A stretch of DNA of 64,000 nt from Carnegiea gigantea (taxonomy: Eukaryota; Streptophyta; Magnoliopsida; Caryophyllales; Cactaceae). Positions 21,850 to 33,904 of this stretch are shown here, in pieces. The notes beneath the pieces were generated by a model, which saw nothing but the letters and a program-made list of their open reading frames with translations, was not told the origin of the DNA and made no database searches. The DNA lies in assembly GCA_029747015.1 (NCBI GenBank), contig JAKOGI010000001.1:4707001-4771000 (forward strand), read 5' to 3'. Made by a program: the position numbers and the translations under genes. Numbering within the stretch: position 1 is the stretch's first letter; each line of letters begins with the position of its first letter.

Positions 21850-24402
21850 GTGCAAATTTTTGCTGTTTTTGACATTCTGATCAAGATGGTAATAAACGGG
21901 CACTGACACATCCCTTTTCTCAAAGAAGTTCAATTTTCTGAGTTGCTTAGTTGTTCTACCACTTGATCATTTTTGATGTATATCTCTGCAGTGGAAATGA
22001 GGTATTGCTTATCTTACCTTTTCTTTTCTTCTCTTATTTTATTTTTCATTTTGTTGTTATGTTTCCGTTTCTCCAAAGGATGTTGTGGGCTTGAGGAGTA
22101 GTGTAAAACACTAGAGATAAGAATATGAAGTAGAGATTTACTGAGCAGTCCTGCAGGTGATTACAATACAATATCTATTCATTTATTTGACCTTTTTTTT
22201 GGGGGGCAGGGATGAGGGGCTGCTGGTGTAATTTTATCATTTTCTTGGATTATTTTGACCTCCTGAGTGCCCTCAAATAGTAATGGGCTTTGATTGAGAA
22301 AGCCTACAAAGGGTATTGAGCCCAAAATTTTGAATCTCATGCCTCATTTGAAGGGTAATGGTTGTTGATTTCGACAGCTAACTTTCCCCCATTGGGCATG
22401 GCAATTTCTCAAATGTACCTTTTTATTCAGTTTATTCGTTTCGTGAGTTAACAATTTTGAAAGTGCCATAACCAAGCGGAGATTGGTTGAAGGTATAATT
22501 AGTCATTCAAAGTTAGTTTCTCAGGTCTTAGCCAACCTAGTATAGGAAAGTTTGAATGAGAGCCTTGGTTATGTTTTATAAAGAGAAACTATTCAGACAA
22601 TTTGGATACGTGCTTTTCTCTTTTGGACATTTTCATCTAGCATTCTAATGATCTGTGTGAAACATCGGAATAGTTGTAACCAGATTGCACTATTCTATAG
22701 AATAAATCTTCCATCAGTTGTGATAAAATTGCATGTATATGAACCCCTTGCCCACTCTCTGTTGGCGAAGTCTTGTGCATTGAATAAGTGGCAGACTAAT
22801 CTTTAACTCTGTAATTATATTATGAAGTAAATCAAAGATCTCGCTGCATCTTATTTTGTTGTGGAAGGTCTCTGGATAAAATTTCAATATAGTTATTATG
22901 AAAACGAACTTTCTAGAATTGTGGCAATGAGTTGTGTATATATTTGAACCGCCAAGAGACTGCTATAAGTGGAAATGCAGAGAATTCATGGTATATATGG
23001 TGTCACGCTGTGGAAGAGACTAGCCAAATACGAGTGTCTTGGTCATGTGACTTTTGCTACTAGAGCAATTTGATTTGAGGTCATGATTTGAGCCTAAGTG
23101 ATTTAATTGAGTTATTCCAAGGGTGTGCATGTCTTTATGCTGTACTTCCTGAATGAATAATGCCATTAACAAGCACTAAACATATGAGCTTTCAGTATGT
23201 GTGACTTTGTCATATGTCATATCTTGGAGCAATGTTGTTGGCAACCCAGAAACTCTTACAGCTTATTTGGATGTCTTATTGAAAGTTTTTGTGCAGGAGG
23301 AGATGAAGCTCTATTGCTCTGAGGTAGAAACTTACGTTTAGAACCTTCAAACTCTGCAACCCGTCATTTATCCCTAGGATTTCTTTGATGTATAAACTAT
23401 TAAAAATTGAGCAGGGATTTGTATTGAGTTTTCAAGTCATAATCAGATTTCAGAACAAATATTCTCATTGTATCTTCTCATGTCAATCGTCTCATAATAT
23501 ATGGTATAATTTATGCTGGAGCTCGCATCTCTATCAGTGTGATCTGACCGAATGGCTTTTGTTTATGTTGTTTATTTTTTCTTTTGATGGACTAAATTAT
23601 TCTCTGTTTTCAGTGGAAGGATCATCATATACAAGGTAGCGGTTAAAGAACATATCTTGCCGCAGTTATCTGGGTTGAGAAGCAATTACATATCTCAGGT
23701 TGCTGTTTAGGATTGATTGATCAATGACAGGGATGTTAATAATGTGGCAATTGCATGTCCGTATAGTGGGCGTTCGCTTGTTGCGGTTAGTTGCGGCCAT
23801 TTCGTCGCGGAATGGCCACATTTGAACCCATACTCATATGCATGTCAAAGTGTCGTCTATCAAGCACGTGCTTGTTAGGGTAAGATGACGAATTCAAGGA
23901 ACATAGCCTATATTTATATCCCTGTTTGAGCATCTCTTTCCCAGTGAAAGATTAATCTTGAGAAAAATTCTTCGTAGCATTATAGGGATTGCCTCTTGGC
24001 TTTCTGGAGCTAAGATTGCCTATATTTAACAAGTGTTATGCACATGGTAAAACTACTGCTAGGATAGCAGAAATATTCATTGAAAGTCTGCTCTTTGGTG
24101 TTGAAGCTTTTGTTTGCTCATCTTGAGAAAATCTTTTGTGACTGTAGAATGGACAAGTTGGTTCTCTTTATATCACCATACCTATCCGGTTGGTATCTTA
24201 ACTAAGCACTTCCAGTTCAAGAGTGACACCTGTTATCTGCCAGGTCAAAACATGCCTTCCCTTTTGTGTACAGGGCCTACAGGCTAAAATTTTGTCCATT
24301 ACTTCTCTCTTTGTTTTTGCTCTTTGTTTGTTTTGGTTTATTTTTATAGAGCATTCATGCTTTGCATATCCCACCTAGAAGAGATGTTTTTATGGAAAAT
24401 TA
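21850..24402. other. Intergenic or intronic, only weak exon-like pieces
   Basis: Short splice-bounded pieces occur at about 23299-23325 (GTGCAG, nine codons EEMKLYCSE, then GTAGAA) and 23613-23634 (TTTCAG, then CAAG|GTAGC). Alone they prove nothing. A T8/G6 junction lies at 22193-22206. No complete gene can be built. Confidence 0.25.
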
Positions 24403-24598
24403 ATTTGATGGGACTCCAAAAATGGGTTATTGCGAAGAGGAATAGCTTTTATATTCTTAATTTAATTGTATTTTGATTTCTTTCTGCTCGTTTAGCATAT
24501 TTGATGGCACTCTAAAAATGGGTTACTGTGAAGAGGAATAGTTTTAGATTCTTAATTTAATTGTATTTTGATTTTTTTCTGCTCGTCTAGCGTATTGT
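24403..24598 (+). repeat. Tandem duplication, about 96-100 bp x 2
   Basis: Two adjacent copies starting ATTTGATGGGACTCCAAAAA and ATTTGATGGCACTCTAAAAA. Each continues through GGGTTA, GAAGAGGAATAG, TTCTTAATTTAATTGTATTT and TCTGCTCG. Only a few differences separate them. Confidence 0.9.
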
Positions 24599-24890
24599 TG
24601 ATGTGGAGAATTGTTATTGAATCAATGAAGATGCATGGTTCATGTTTTAAAATTAAAGTGGACAAGCGAAAATGGATAGCCATTATTCCTCCCTTGCTTC
24701 CCGGGGGGTTGTTAAGCCCTAGCAGCAGCCATGTATGTGCAGACACACACGCACACGCCTAAGCACATTATTTTCCAACGACGAAGGCCATGGGCATGTC
24801 TGCTTAATTTCCTGTCCCAAGAGATTTGTTTAACTTCTGTGCTTTATGCTTTTTGAAATGTGATCTAGCTTATCCTTTCCTTTGTTTTAG

Positions 24891-25024
24891 ATGGCAAAGT
24901 GCACTAAACTGAATTCAGGAGTTTACATCACTGCCTGCTATAATGAGGAAGGAAATTGGAAAATTATAAAACGAAGCAGAAGTTATAACATCATAATCAC
25001 TGATCAGCAATCTAATGAGCCAAG
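24891..25024 (+). other. Strong exon-like segment, 44 codons
   Basis: 134 bp bounded by a long pyrimidine tract plus acceptor (CCTTTGTTTTAG) and a donor (CCAAG|GTATTC). Only one frame is open throughout. It reads MAKCTKLNSGVYITACYNEE then GNWKIIKRSRSYNIIITDQQ, which looks like real coding sequence. It may be an internal exon (phase 0 start, phase 2 end) or contain a start codon. I do not recognise the family and cannot join it confidently to the pieces at 20688, 21737 or 23299. Confidence 0.4.
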
Positions 25025-26993
25025 GTATTCCCACCTCTTCTAGTATGAAGTCTGCTGCAATTGTCAAGTCCTTTGGCACATTCAGCTCTCCCTGTTAACT
25101 TCCCTGAATTCCGTTGCTACACTGTGCCTTTTGTTCAAGAGGTTCACGATCAACAATCAATCACTTTCAACAATTACTGAGGGCAAACCCTTATCACGAT
25201 TACTTGCCAAGTTTATCTTAGGATAAAAGTCAGTAGTGCATGCACTGTAGCTCTTACATGGACGAATAATAGGGAGTCAACAGTTTGATTGTCTTATGCT
25301 GGAATAAAGCATAAGATCTCATATCTTGCCCAACTGTTCACGGTGGCTCCCCCCCCCCCAAAAAAAAAGGAGTAATAGGGAGATAATAGGTTTTAATCTA
25401 GAAACCCTCCATGATTAAGGGGTAAGGTTATTACATCTGACCCTTCACACCTTCTTAAGTGGGACTCTAGAGTCTTGAGTATGCATTTAGATTTTGATTG
25501 GAGCATGGGACCACTATTATTGGGTATGTATAACCCACACTAAGAGTATAAGTTGACTCTTTGTTTAAAATACCACCTTTAGTCACAATTAAAATCATCC
25601 TTACTTACCCCTTTGTCTCTATCGGACCACCCTTTGTGACTTTCTGTCGGCTTTATTAATTTTTACATGTCTTCCCTTTTGACCCTTGTTATATCTCATG
25701 ACAAAAACAATATTTTTTAAAAAATTCTGTTGATTTTTTTTACTCATGACATAATTAGATTAAGGAATCTTTTTCAACTTAAAGTTGGATTCTATAGCTT
25801 CTCTTGACCCCCCCCCCAAAAAAAAAGGAGAATGAAATGAACTCTGTAAAACAAATAATTTTCTAACTATGGGAAGGGTAACATCGAAGAGCAAGTAAAA
25901 CCTAACAAAATATTGCAAAAAGATGCTAAGCTTGAGGGCGAGAGTTGGTGTTGAAGGTTTGGTTTTGGAATGCGTACATGATGATTGAGGTCATTGTGCA
26001 ATAAAAACTGAAGTATTTTGAAATTTTTATTCAACTATCGATATCAAAATTTTCCCTAATTTTTTTATGACTGATCTAAAAACATTTTATTAGAGAGAGA
26101 CGAAGGGAATGTCAACCTTGCACAGAAAGGGCATATGCAAAAATCATATTTCCCAAGTCTCTCATGAATGATGTTATCATCTTCAAATTTCTCTATTTTC
26201 CAAATTCCAATTTTGGATGTTGTTCTCCAAATTTCTTACGCATACTATTGCATTATCCTATCTTGTCTGTGGCTATGAACTGCTCGATTATATCTGGGAG
26301 GCCAGTGGTGACTGTAATAACTCGGCAATTCTTCCAGGTAGTTGTTTCACAATGGGTTTAGAATTTTATGCATTGTGTTCGCTGAAAACATTAGTTAGAC
26401 CCTTGGATTTTCGTAGTAGTATAGAGCAGTGGGAAAATTGATTGAGGTACAGGGGGATGCAATGAGGATATTTATGACATAGAACCCTCGGATTTTCTAA
26501 AGTAATGTAGAGCAACTGAAGAATTGATTTGATGGGCAGTTAGATAAAATAAGGATGTTTACGAGCTGGAGAATATTGTATTTGTTGTTGCTAGGAGGTG
26601 AAAACTTTTTTTGTCTTTTGTCTGCTTTTTTTTTTTTTTTTTTTGGGGGGGGGGGGGGGAGTGTGGGTTGATGGGAAAGTTCACTAGGTGCTAATGTGCG
26701 ACCGCTACCAGTGATAAGGAAATGGTTCTAGCGCCATCAACTTCTGGAATTTGGGCAGTTGTATATATCATAATTTAGCAGGGGATTCCTCTATTGCCTC
26801 TTCTTGTTAATTTTTTTCGTGTCCATCGGATAGAAATCATGTATGCACTGGAGCAGAAAATTGGGGAATGAAGTATGAACGGATTGCAAACCTTCAGAAG
26901 TATAGAATATCTGACCAAAAATTTGCTTTCAACTGCAATTCACACCTTTCAAAGGGAGACAGAACCACCTTGTGATTTGGACTTCGTAGTTTT
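25025..26993. other. Intergenic, homopolymer junctions, no gene recognised
   Basis: Contains C-run/A-run junctions at 25349-25368 and 25808-25826 and a T-run/G-run of about 34 bases at 26626-26659. The small frames near 26164-26441 are not recognised. Confidence 0.35.
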
Positions 26994-27340
26994 AAAATTG
27001 TATTTTGATGAAATATTTCATGCATAAGTAAGCAATTTATCTTGTCATGTTGTCAAGCACAGAGCTAAGAATAATAAGTTTTTATGAAATGATAAGTTGC
27101 GCGCTTTCTTGGCTATACAATGTGCCCCATTAGGCTTGGTCTTATACTGAGCGAGATGCATAAGCAAGTACTGGCTATAAAATTGTATTGTGATGAAATA
27201 TTTCATGCATAAGTAAGCAATTTATCCTGTCATGCTGTCAAGCACAGAAGTAGAATAGTAAGTTTTTTTGAAATGATAAGTTGCGTACTTGCTTTCTTGG
27301 CTAGAAGATGTGCCCCATTAGGCTTGGTCTTATACTGAGC
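26994..27340 (+). repeat. Tandem duplication, period about 185 bp
   Basis: Copy one at about 26994-27152 and copy two at about 27179-27340 share AAAATTGTATT.TGATGAAAT, CATGCATAAGTAAGCAATTT, TGTCAAGCACAGA, GAAATGATAAGTTGCG and CCATTAGGCTTGGTCTTATA. A 26-bp unduplicated spacer lies between them. Recent, with few differences. Confidence 0.9.
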
Positions 27341-29534
27341 TATTCTAGCACCTTTAACTTCCCATTTTCCATTTTTTAACCACTTGTAGAACACAAGTCT
27401 TTCAAGATTACGTGTAATCAGCACTGAACAGTGGGTGAAGGCTTAGGGAAAATCAATGACCCAGAATCCAATCCAGGACTCCTTAAATTCCTCTTCGTGC
27501 CTTAACATCCAAATCATGGTTGTACCCGTAAATCACAGTGCACCACAGTGTTTCCTATAGTGCAATGATGGAGTACCTTTGCTAGACTAGTTGCTAGGCT
27601 CATCTAGCGTTGACGAACAGGGCTGTGGGCCAGTGGCTAGTTGAGTATGGGCAGGCTTGTACTCTCCCATTAAGGTTAGGTCTTCAGATACTAAAGGCAT
27701 AATTCAACTGTAATGGAATGACTGGCCGCATTGGATGGTACATTTTTTGGTTTTTCCCAGCTGGCCTAGTTGAAGAGTCAATGGATTTGGGCCTTTGATA
27801 CTTGGTGAGTGAATGAGCAGACATCTCATAAGGGCCTTCAAAAGTGATCCCTATTTGAGCTGGGGTGCTACATTGGGGAGTGTGGAGTGTGAACTCAATG
27901 CTCCCAATCCATGGATCCATCGACCTCTCTCCTTCAATAATTGTTACTCAAATATGGGCACAAGGCAGAGAAGTGAAGATATTAGTGAAGTAACCATTAG
28001 CTGTAAAGCTTCGTTTACTGATTGTTGTTTACATGTGTGCTACAGGTTTGATCCATCCCCTCCTTCTCCCCACCCTGGCCATGGTGGGGCGGTCATCCAA
28101 ACACCATATTGCATTACCCAGTCTCAAGCTTCTAGAGAGAGGGTTTCCTTTCTCATAAAACCTTCTTGTGGCAAAGAATGGAGATTGCATTGGGTAGGAG
28201 GCTGAAAGCAACCCACTGAATTCATCCAGCTTCTATTTTGATCTGGTTAGTTATCTTTTTTTTGGGGTCCATGACGATGGGAAGTTTCTTTCGAGTGTTT
28301 TCAGTCCTACGTTTCTGAGATATATTTGGTTGACTTAACTACATGTGAGAAATCTCTTGTTCCCTATGCTAAGTGTGCCATCATAGTCTAGTTCATAAAG
28401 CCAAGTAAGTCAACTGTACGCCTTTATTTGTAAATTGGTTGAACATCTTTGTGTTCTGGAACTAACGTAAATTCCATTCGTTGGTGCTTCAATTTTTTCT
28501 TTGCCACTTGTAGCTGATGCTTTGTCAAAGTCCTTGAGAAGTACAATATGACAACTTTCTTCTCCTTTGGTTAATGAATAAAAAGTGGAATCTAAATTCT
28601 TGGTATTCTTTTTCTGTTCTTTGAGCATGAAATTGTTGGTTGGAAATTTGAGGAGGAGAGTGTGCTTGATGTACAGATACAAGGTGTGCTTGATGCAATG
28701 AGCAAAATATTCAGGTCCAGGGGAGAGCGATCAAGCTGAGATAACTGTGATCTTTGGAAAACCCAGCTAGTATGTATTTCTTTAGGTGATGAAAGTCTAT
28801 GGTTTAGCATCATTGAAGAATTATTTCAAATAGTCCAGTGTCCGATAGCTGAACTTGTATTATGCAAAGCAAGGGAAGCAAGTTGATAGTTTGGTTTAAG
28901 GTTACACTATCTATGGTGCAAGTGTTTCCCAGTTTCTTTATTGATGGAAAACAGGACTTTGAATAGCTTTCCACTTCATCATTTTTATCGTCAGCCTGAA
29001 TGGGAACAAATTTGCTGATCAATCAGTCATGATTATTCATATTTCTCTGTGATTATCTGATATCTGAGTCAGGTCCTTCACACCTACACAGAGCCCACTT
29101 GTTCTCTCCTTTTTTTCTTTTAACAGAAAGTATTGTTTCTAACTTTAGTCACACACACTCAAGAAATTGTAGGAAGATTTAGAGGGGAGAAAAAAACAGA
29201 AAACATAAAGGGAGAAGAGAATTAATTCACATGAGGACTCATATTAGTCACAGTTCTCATTTCTCTGTGAGGGGTAAAGATCAAAAAGGTGGAAAGCAAG
29301 AAGTTGAAAACTCATCCGACTAATTCTAGAAAGGGGAAGAAGGAGCTAATTGTTCGTTCACATCTGAAATTAGTGGGTGCCACAAGTCAATCACTGAATG
29401 GCACAGATTTCCTTCTTCTGTTGCAGCTCAGTAGTTTTTTTTGGCTGCTTAGTTGCAGCTCAGCAGTTGATTAAGGGTGGATCACATTTTGTATAGGACC
29501 ATCAATATTTCTATGGAACTACAAGAATGCTGCT
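27341..29534. other. Intergenic, no gene recognised
   Basis: The longest plus-strand frame here (27813-28205, 130 codons) overlaps open frames on the other strand and shows no motif I recognise, so I leave it uncalled. Confidence 0.3.
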
Positions 29535-29542
29535 TGTTTCAA

Positions 29543-30004
29543 GGCTACTGGATTCTCTCAACCACCCGGCGTACCGTGAACCGATTCGTGCGAACCAGAA
29601 CGGGATATTTTAGCGTACCGGTTCCCCAAATATGGCAAATTCAGCGAACTCATCTCCTACCACAAGGGTATTGCATATTTTCATGATTCATAGGCCAAAA
29701 TTTGAAGAAAATGGAAGGATTTTTGAGGTTGTCATGAATGAGCAAGCTTTTTACAAAGCAAAACGAGAAGAAGAGAGAGAGTGAGAGAGAAAGAAATAAC
29801 GATTAATGTGAAAATGTTGCCCTTCGTGGCGGGAGGGATCCTTGTTATTAAATCATTTTATGAGCCTCTATGATATGTGAAGTTTTGAATTGGAGGACTA
29901 GATGCACTGATAATGACCCCCGCGAGCCAAATTCTCCACTAGGCAACGAATCATGTACCCGAATCCGTCCCGCATACCGGGGCGTACCATGTTCCAGGCA
30001 ACTA
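29543..30004. mobile_element. hAT-type non-autonomous element with 8-bp target duplication
   Basis: A 462-bp segment flanked by TGTTTCAA at 29535-29542 and 30005-30012. The ends are weak inverted repeats: GGCTACTGGATTC on the left, TAGTTGCCTGGAAC on the right when inverted. GCGTACCG-type words lie just inside both ends in opposite orientation (CCGGCGTACCGTGAACC and CCGGGGCGTACCATG). A GA-rich tract lies in the middle. No transposase frame. Confidence 0.55.
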
Positions 30005-31869
30005 TGTTTCAAGCAAATAAACTTTTTGGGATAGTCTATTAATAAAAGGTATGGACTGGCTGTAAGATGTCTGTCAGAATCATCTCTGCAGTTCTGGTGA
30101 ATGCTGTGCCGCCTAGTACTTTTCATGGAAAAATTCTCTGGGATTTCAGCAGCAGCAGGAAGATCAGAGGAGCTTTTTTGGAGGCATTTCTCATTTGTTG
30201 AGAGTAACTTTGAGAGAGCTCCTCCAATAACTTGGATTTTCTGTTTTAGGAATCCAATCGAGGTGTTTGCATTTTCCTTTTACCCATGGGCTCCTTTAGG
30301 GATGCTCCTTTTTCCTTTTTCCTTCCCTATATCATGCTGTATTGTTTAGATGAAGTCGACTTGTAGATAACTGCATGGTTTTGCAGTATTACAACTTTGA
30401 GAAATTGTGGATTGTCTTTTGAACGTCAGCAGCATTGCTGAACAAGCAAGCATGTCCCTCAAATTTCGTGCTCATGCATGCTGGTAGAAATTGCTAATGC
30501 CTTAGTCTAATTATTAATAGGCTGCGTCCTGATGTTTGATTGTAAATGTGCATTGCTTTCCCCCCTGTCAATCAGTTTATTCAATTTCATTTTTCAAAGA
30601 AAAGAAGTGGCAAAGAAAAACGGGAAAAAAAAAAAAAAAAAAGACACCAACTGCGTGGCAACTATGTGTGTGAATTATTAGTGGCAGCAACATATCATGC
30701 CGCCCTGCAGGTGGGCATCCTGGGCAGCCTGCAGTATGATATGGTCTGCTGCTTCCCCAATCTAATCAGATCCATCTTTGTGATGCCTGCACTAGGGTTT
30801 TCCGTTTTGTGCCTTAAAACTTCTGAGAATCTAATCATCTGTTTCAATGCCCTGTGATGCGCAATCCTCTATACTTCACTAAGTGGCTCCTATGCTGCAG
30901 TGATCTTGTTATCACATTGATCGGTTGAGTTCCTCATACTTTCTAATTTTTCTCTTGCTGAAGATCACTTGGTGACATAAATCAGCCTTGAAATTGCTCC
31001 ACGGGAACTCCCAACCTTGATATCCTTTGGTGTTATTTGACCTACATAATTTCACTCAAATTTTGCTTTATTTTAAAGGTTTTGCTATACTTAACCAACT
31101 CCAAGAGGAAGAAAATTGCATCCGATATTCATGATTAGATCTCCAGCAGTGCATTGTCGAATCTGTATGTTATGGTTCTGATTACCAGCTTTTTTCCTTG
31201 TACAGCAATAGAATTGCGGCCCCATTTCATTGTCTAGAAAAGGAAAGTCGATTGCTGCAATCCAACAGCAAAAATACTTGGTATCGATCTCGCTCTAGGC
31301 CTGTTCAAAATGTATTTAAGGTACTCATAAATGCATTCTTCATACTGTTTCAAAGAACATATACAAGCCCCTCACCACCTAGTGGGGACCTGCTTGATTG
31401 GGTTTGGTAAGACATCCAATTGTAGGCGATCTTACCAAACCAACAAGCATAGAGGCCAATTTTGGGAGACTCATAAAGAAAGTCTGCAGAGATTAACTTT
31501 TCATGGGTTAAAACGTTTTGGAAAAATAAGCAAAGGAAAGAGGGGAGGAACGATACAGCAATACCAATATTATTGACAAGGATGCAATACCAATAAATTC
31601 CTAGAAAGCATAAAAATCAAACACATCATGGTAGAAACATTCTAATTGCACCTATTGAGTGCTGCAGAAGGCACGGAACAACTCAAATTTAACAACCACC
31701 AACACAACACAAGTTTGTAGGCTGTAATGCCAAAAGGAATAAAAGTGGAAATACTAAAATACGAGATTGCAAACCGGGCCTTACGTACAAATGCTTGCTT
31801 TATACTTGGGCCAATTACCCAAAGCCCCACGTGACAAAAAGAGGATAATGAGCAAACTTACCAAAGTAT
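30005..31869. other. Intergenic, no gene recognised
   Basis: Small frames only. A run of about 18 A lies near 30627-30644. Confidence 0.35.
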
Positions 31870-33590
31870 CCACCCCTAATCATAGACCTCCACAAACTCC
31901 TCTCTGGTGCCTTGTACTGTAAGTTGCAAATGTTCTAAATCTAGTTTGATAACCTTATTCCAGTTCTTCTTTGATTTGTGTCCATCTCTCTTACATTCTC
32001 TATTGTCAATACTCTGATGTATACTCCTCTTGATTTGCGTGTATCATTCCAAATTGCCTTCTGCATCTTATCCTATATCCCGTCTATCAGTATTGCATCT
32101 ACCTTTTAACTAATTGTATCTTTATCCTATCCAAATGTTGATGCCTACACATTGATCGGATCTCCCTCATCTTTGCTACCATCATCTTTTGAGCTTGAGT
32201 CCTCTTAACTGCCCATTATTTGTCATGCAAGAAGCCAAGTCTAACAACTCTAAGGTAAGATTTCCCCCTATAGTTTTAGTGGATCTTCTTGTCATTGAAA
32301 GCTCTATGGGCGTTCTTCAATTTTTGCCATCCTATATTGATATGGTTAACATTTTCCTCATCATATCCCCTTTGCCTTGTACAAGCGAACCTAAGGTATC
32401 TAAACTCCTCCTTGATCACTGGGGAGTATTGCTATATCACCTATGGTCTCTTCTTCTGTCTTTCCTTTTCCATGATTGAACTTGTTTTCGAGAAACTCCA
32501 TCTTTGACTTAGTTTATTCTAAGGATTCCGTACTCTTTAGTATTCTTCCATGTCCCGAACTTGATGTTAACTTCCCTAATCTCATCAATTAGAGTTGTAT
32601 TATCATCAAATGACATACAGCATAATACCTCATCTTTAATTGCTTTGGGGAGCTTGTCCATAATAATTCTGAAGGGAAACCTGATATCAACAACCTTAGT
32701 CCCTTTATATCATCAAAATAATTTGCGCAACTTATATCAATGAGGTTCTCTTTTTGTTCTCTGTGCAAGTATTTGCTTAATCATATATGTCTTGAATGGC
32801 TCAAATATATGTCCTTGGAGTCTCCTAGCATCTTCAAGCACCTTCCTAGGTTCTTGATTATACACTTCCATTGTTGATCTTTCTAGCAAAGAACTGAACT
32901 AGTTATCCTTAACTGGCAAGTCACCTTAACTTTGTGTCAGTCACGCTTCGTATCCTTAACAGTGCAACAAAGTGAGTCGCTAGCTTCATAAATTATTATT
33001 CATATTTACAACTGGATAAGCGCATTGACCCTACATTCTTGTCGTATTTTTTCGGCGTTATTAAATAACTTGGCTAATTGGGGGCTTCTCCCATGCATTG
33101 CCTTTTTTTTTTAAACTTTTTTGAGATAGGATGCCTTGCCAGGTTTTAACCAGTATATGATCTGAACCAACTGCCTTTCCACTCTGCATCTTTCAGAAAG
33201 CGTGTTGAACCTCACGTCTAGTCATTCGATGACAAAATGTGAAATTTGCTGACCCATAGCTAGAGTGACCTTGGTCACTTAGTGGGAAGTTTGTTACCTT
33301 TGTTATTGTGTAGCTTATAATAAAGCTATCATTGCCGTCTCTCCTTAGTGGCATCTTCCTCCACGTGAACACTACCTTCCTTATATTCAATGCACCTAAA
33401 ATGCTCCTATTCTGACACCTGCTTTCCCTGGCCTTTGTCAACTCGAACACCTCTTGACCTCTAATTTTTGGTATAGCCTTTTATATGCTTTATTTACTCT
33501 TTGCTTCTCTGACTGCTTTCTTTGCTTCCCTCTTTATCGTCTTTTCTTCTTTGTTAACTGCTTGGAATTACCCGTGCACTATAGTTGTGT
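31870..33590 (-). pseudogene. Decayed non-LTR retrotransposon reverse transcriptase
   Basis: Minus-strand reading across all three frames gives successive blocks of a plant LINE reverse transcriptase in the right order. These are a Lys-rich region with AYKRLYQKLEVK (about 33500); LTKARESRCQNRSIL (about 33440); KMQSGKAVGSDHILVKTW (about 33160); MDKLPKAIKDEVL followed by CMSFDDNTTLIDEI (about 32600), where the catalytic YADD-type motif is degraded; FRYLRFACTRQ near 32395; and AVKRTQAQKMMVAKMREIRS then MCRHQHLDRI near 32120. Stops and frameshifts occur throughout and parts of the palm domain are deleted, so it is long dead. The order and words suggest an RTE-like plant family, but the clade is uncertain. 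Confidence 0.8.
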
Positions 33591-33904
33591 ATGGATGTTG
33601 TTTTTCTATTTATGATCACGAGAACAAGAGGATTTATAGCCATGGAAACAAAGATTCAAAATGTCCAAGACATTCTGTCATGCCTTAAAGCTTTTCTATG
33701 TATGATCAGGTGCCTCTAAACAATCCATTCTAGGTCTGCCAATTTCAAACGATATCATGAAGCTAATCCATGGGGAAACCCATCTTTGATTATGTTTGAA
33801 TTCAGTAAATATGCCTAAACGATTATACGTTGCAATTTGATGAGCATTGCTTTATTCCAGTATTCTATGTTGCTATCAACCGTGCTCCTGTTTTGACATA
33901 TTTA

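Noticed and set aside
27813..28205. 130-codon plus-strand frame
   Set aside because: Overlapped by open frames on the opposite strand, with no motif, no upstream signals and no recognised family.
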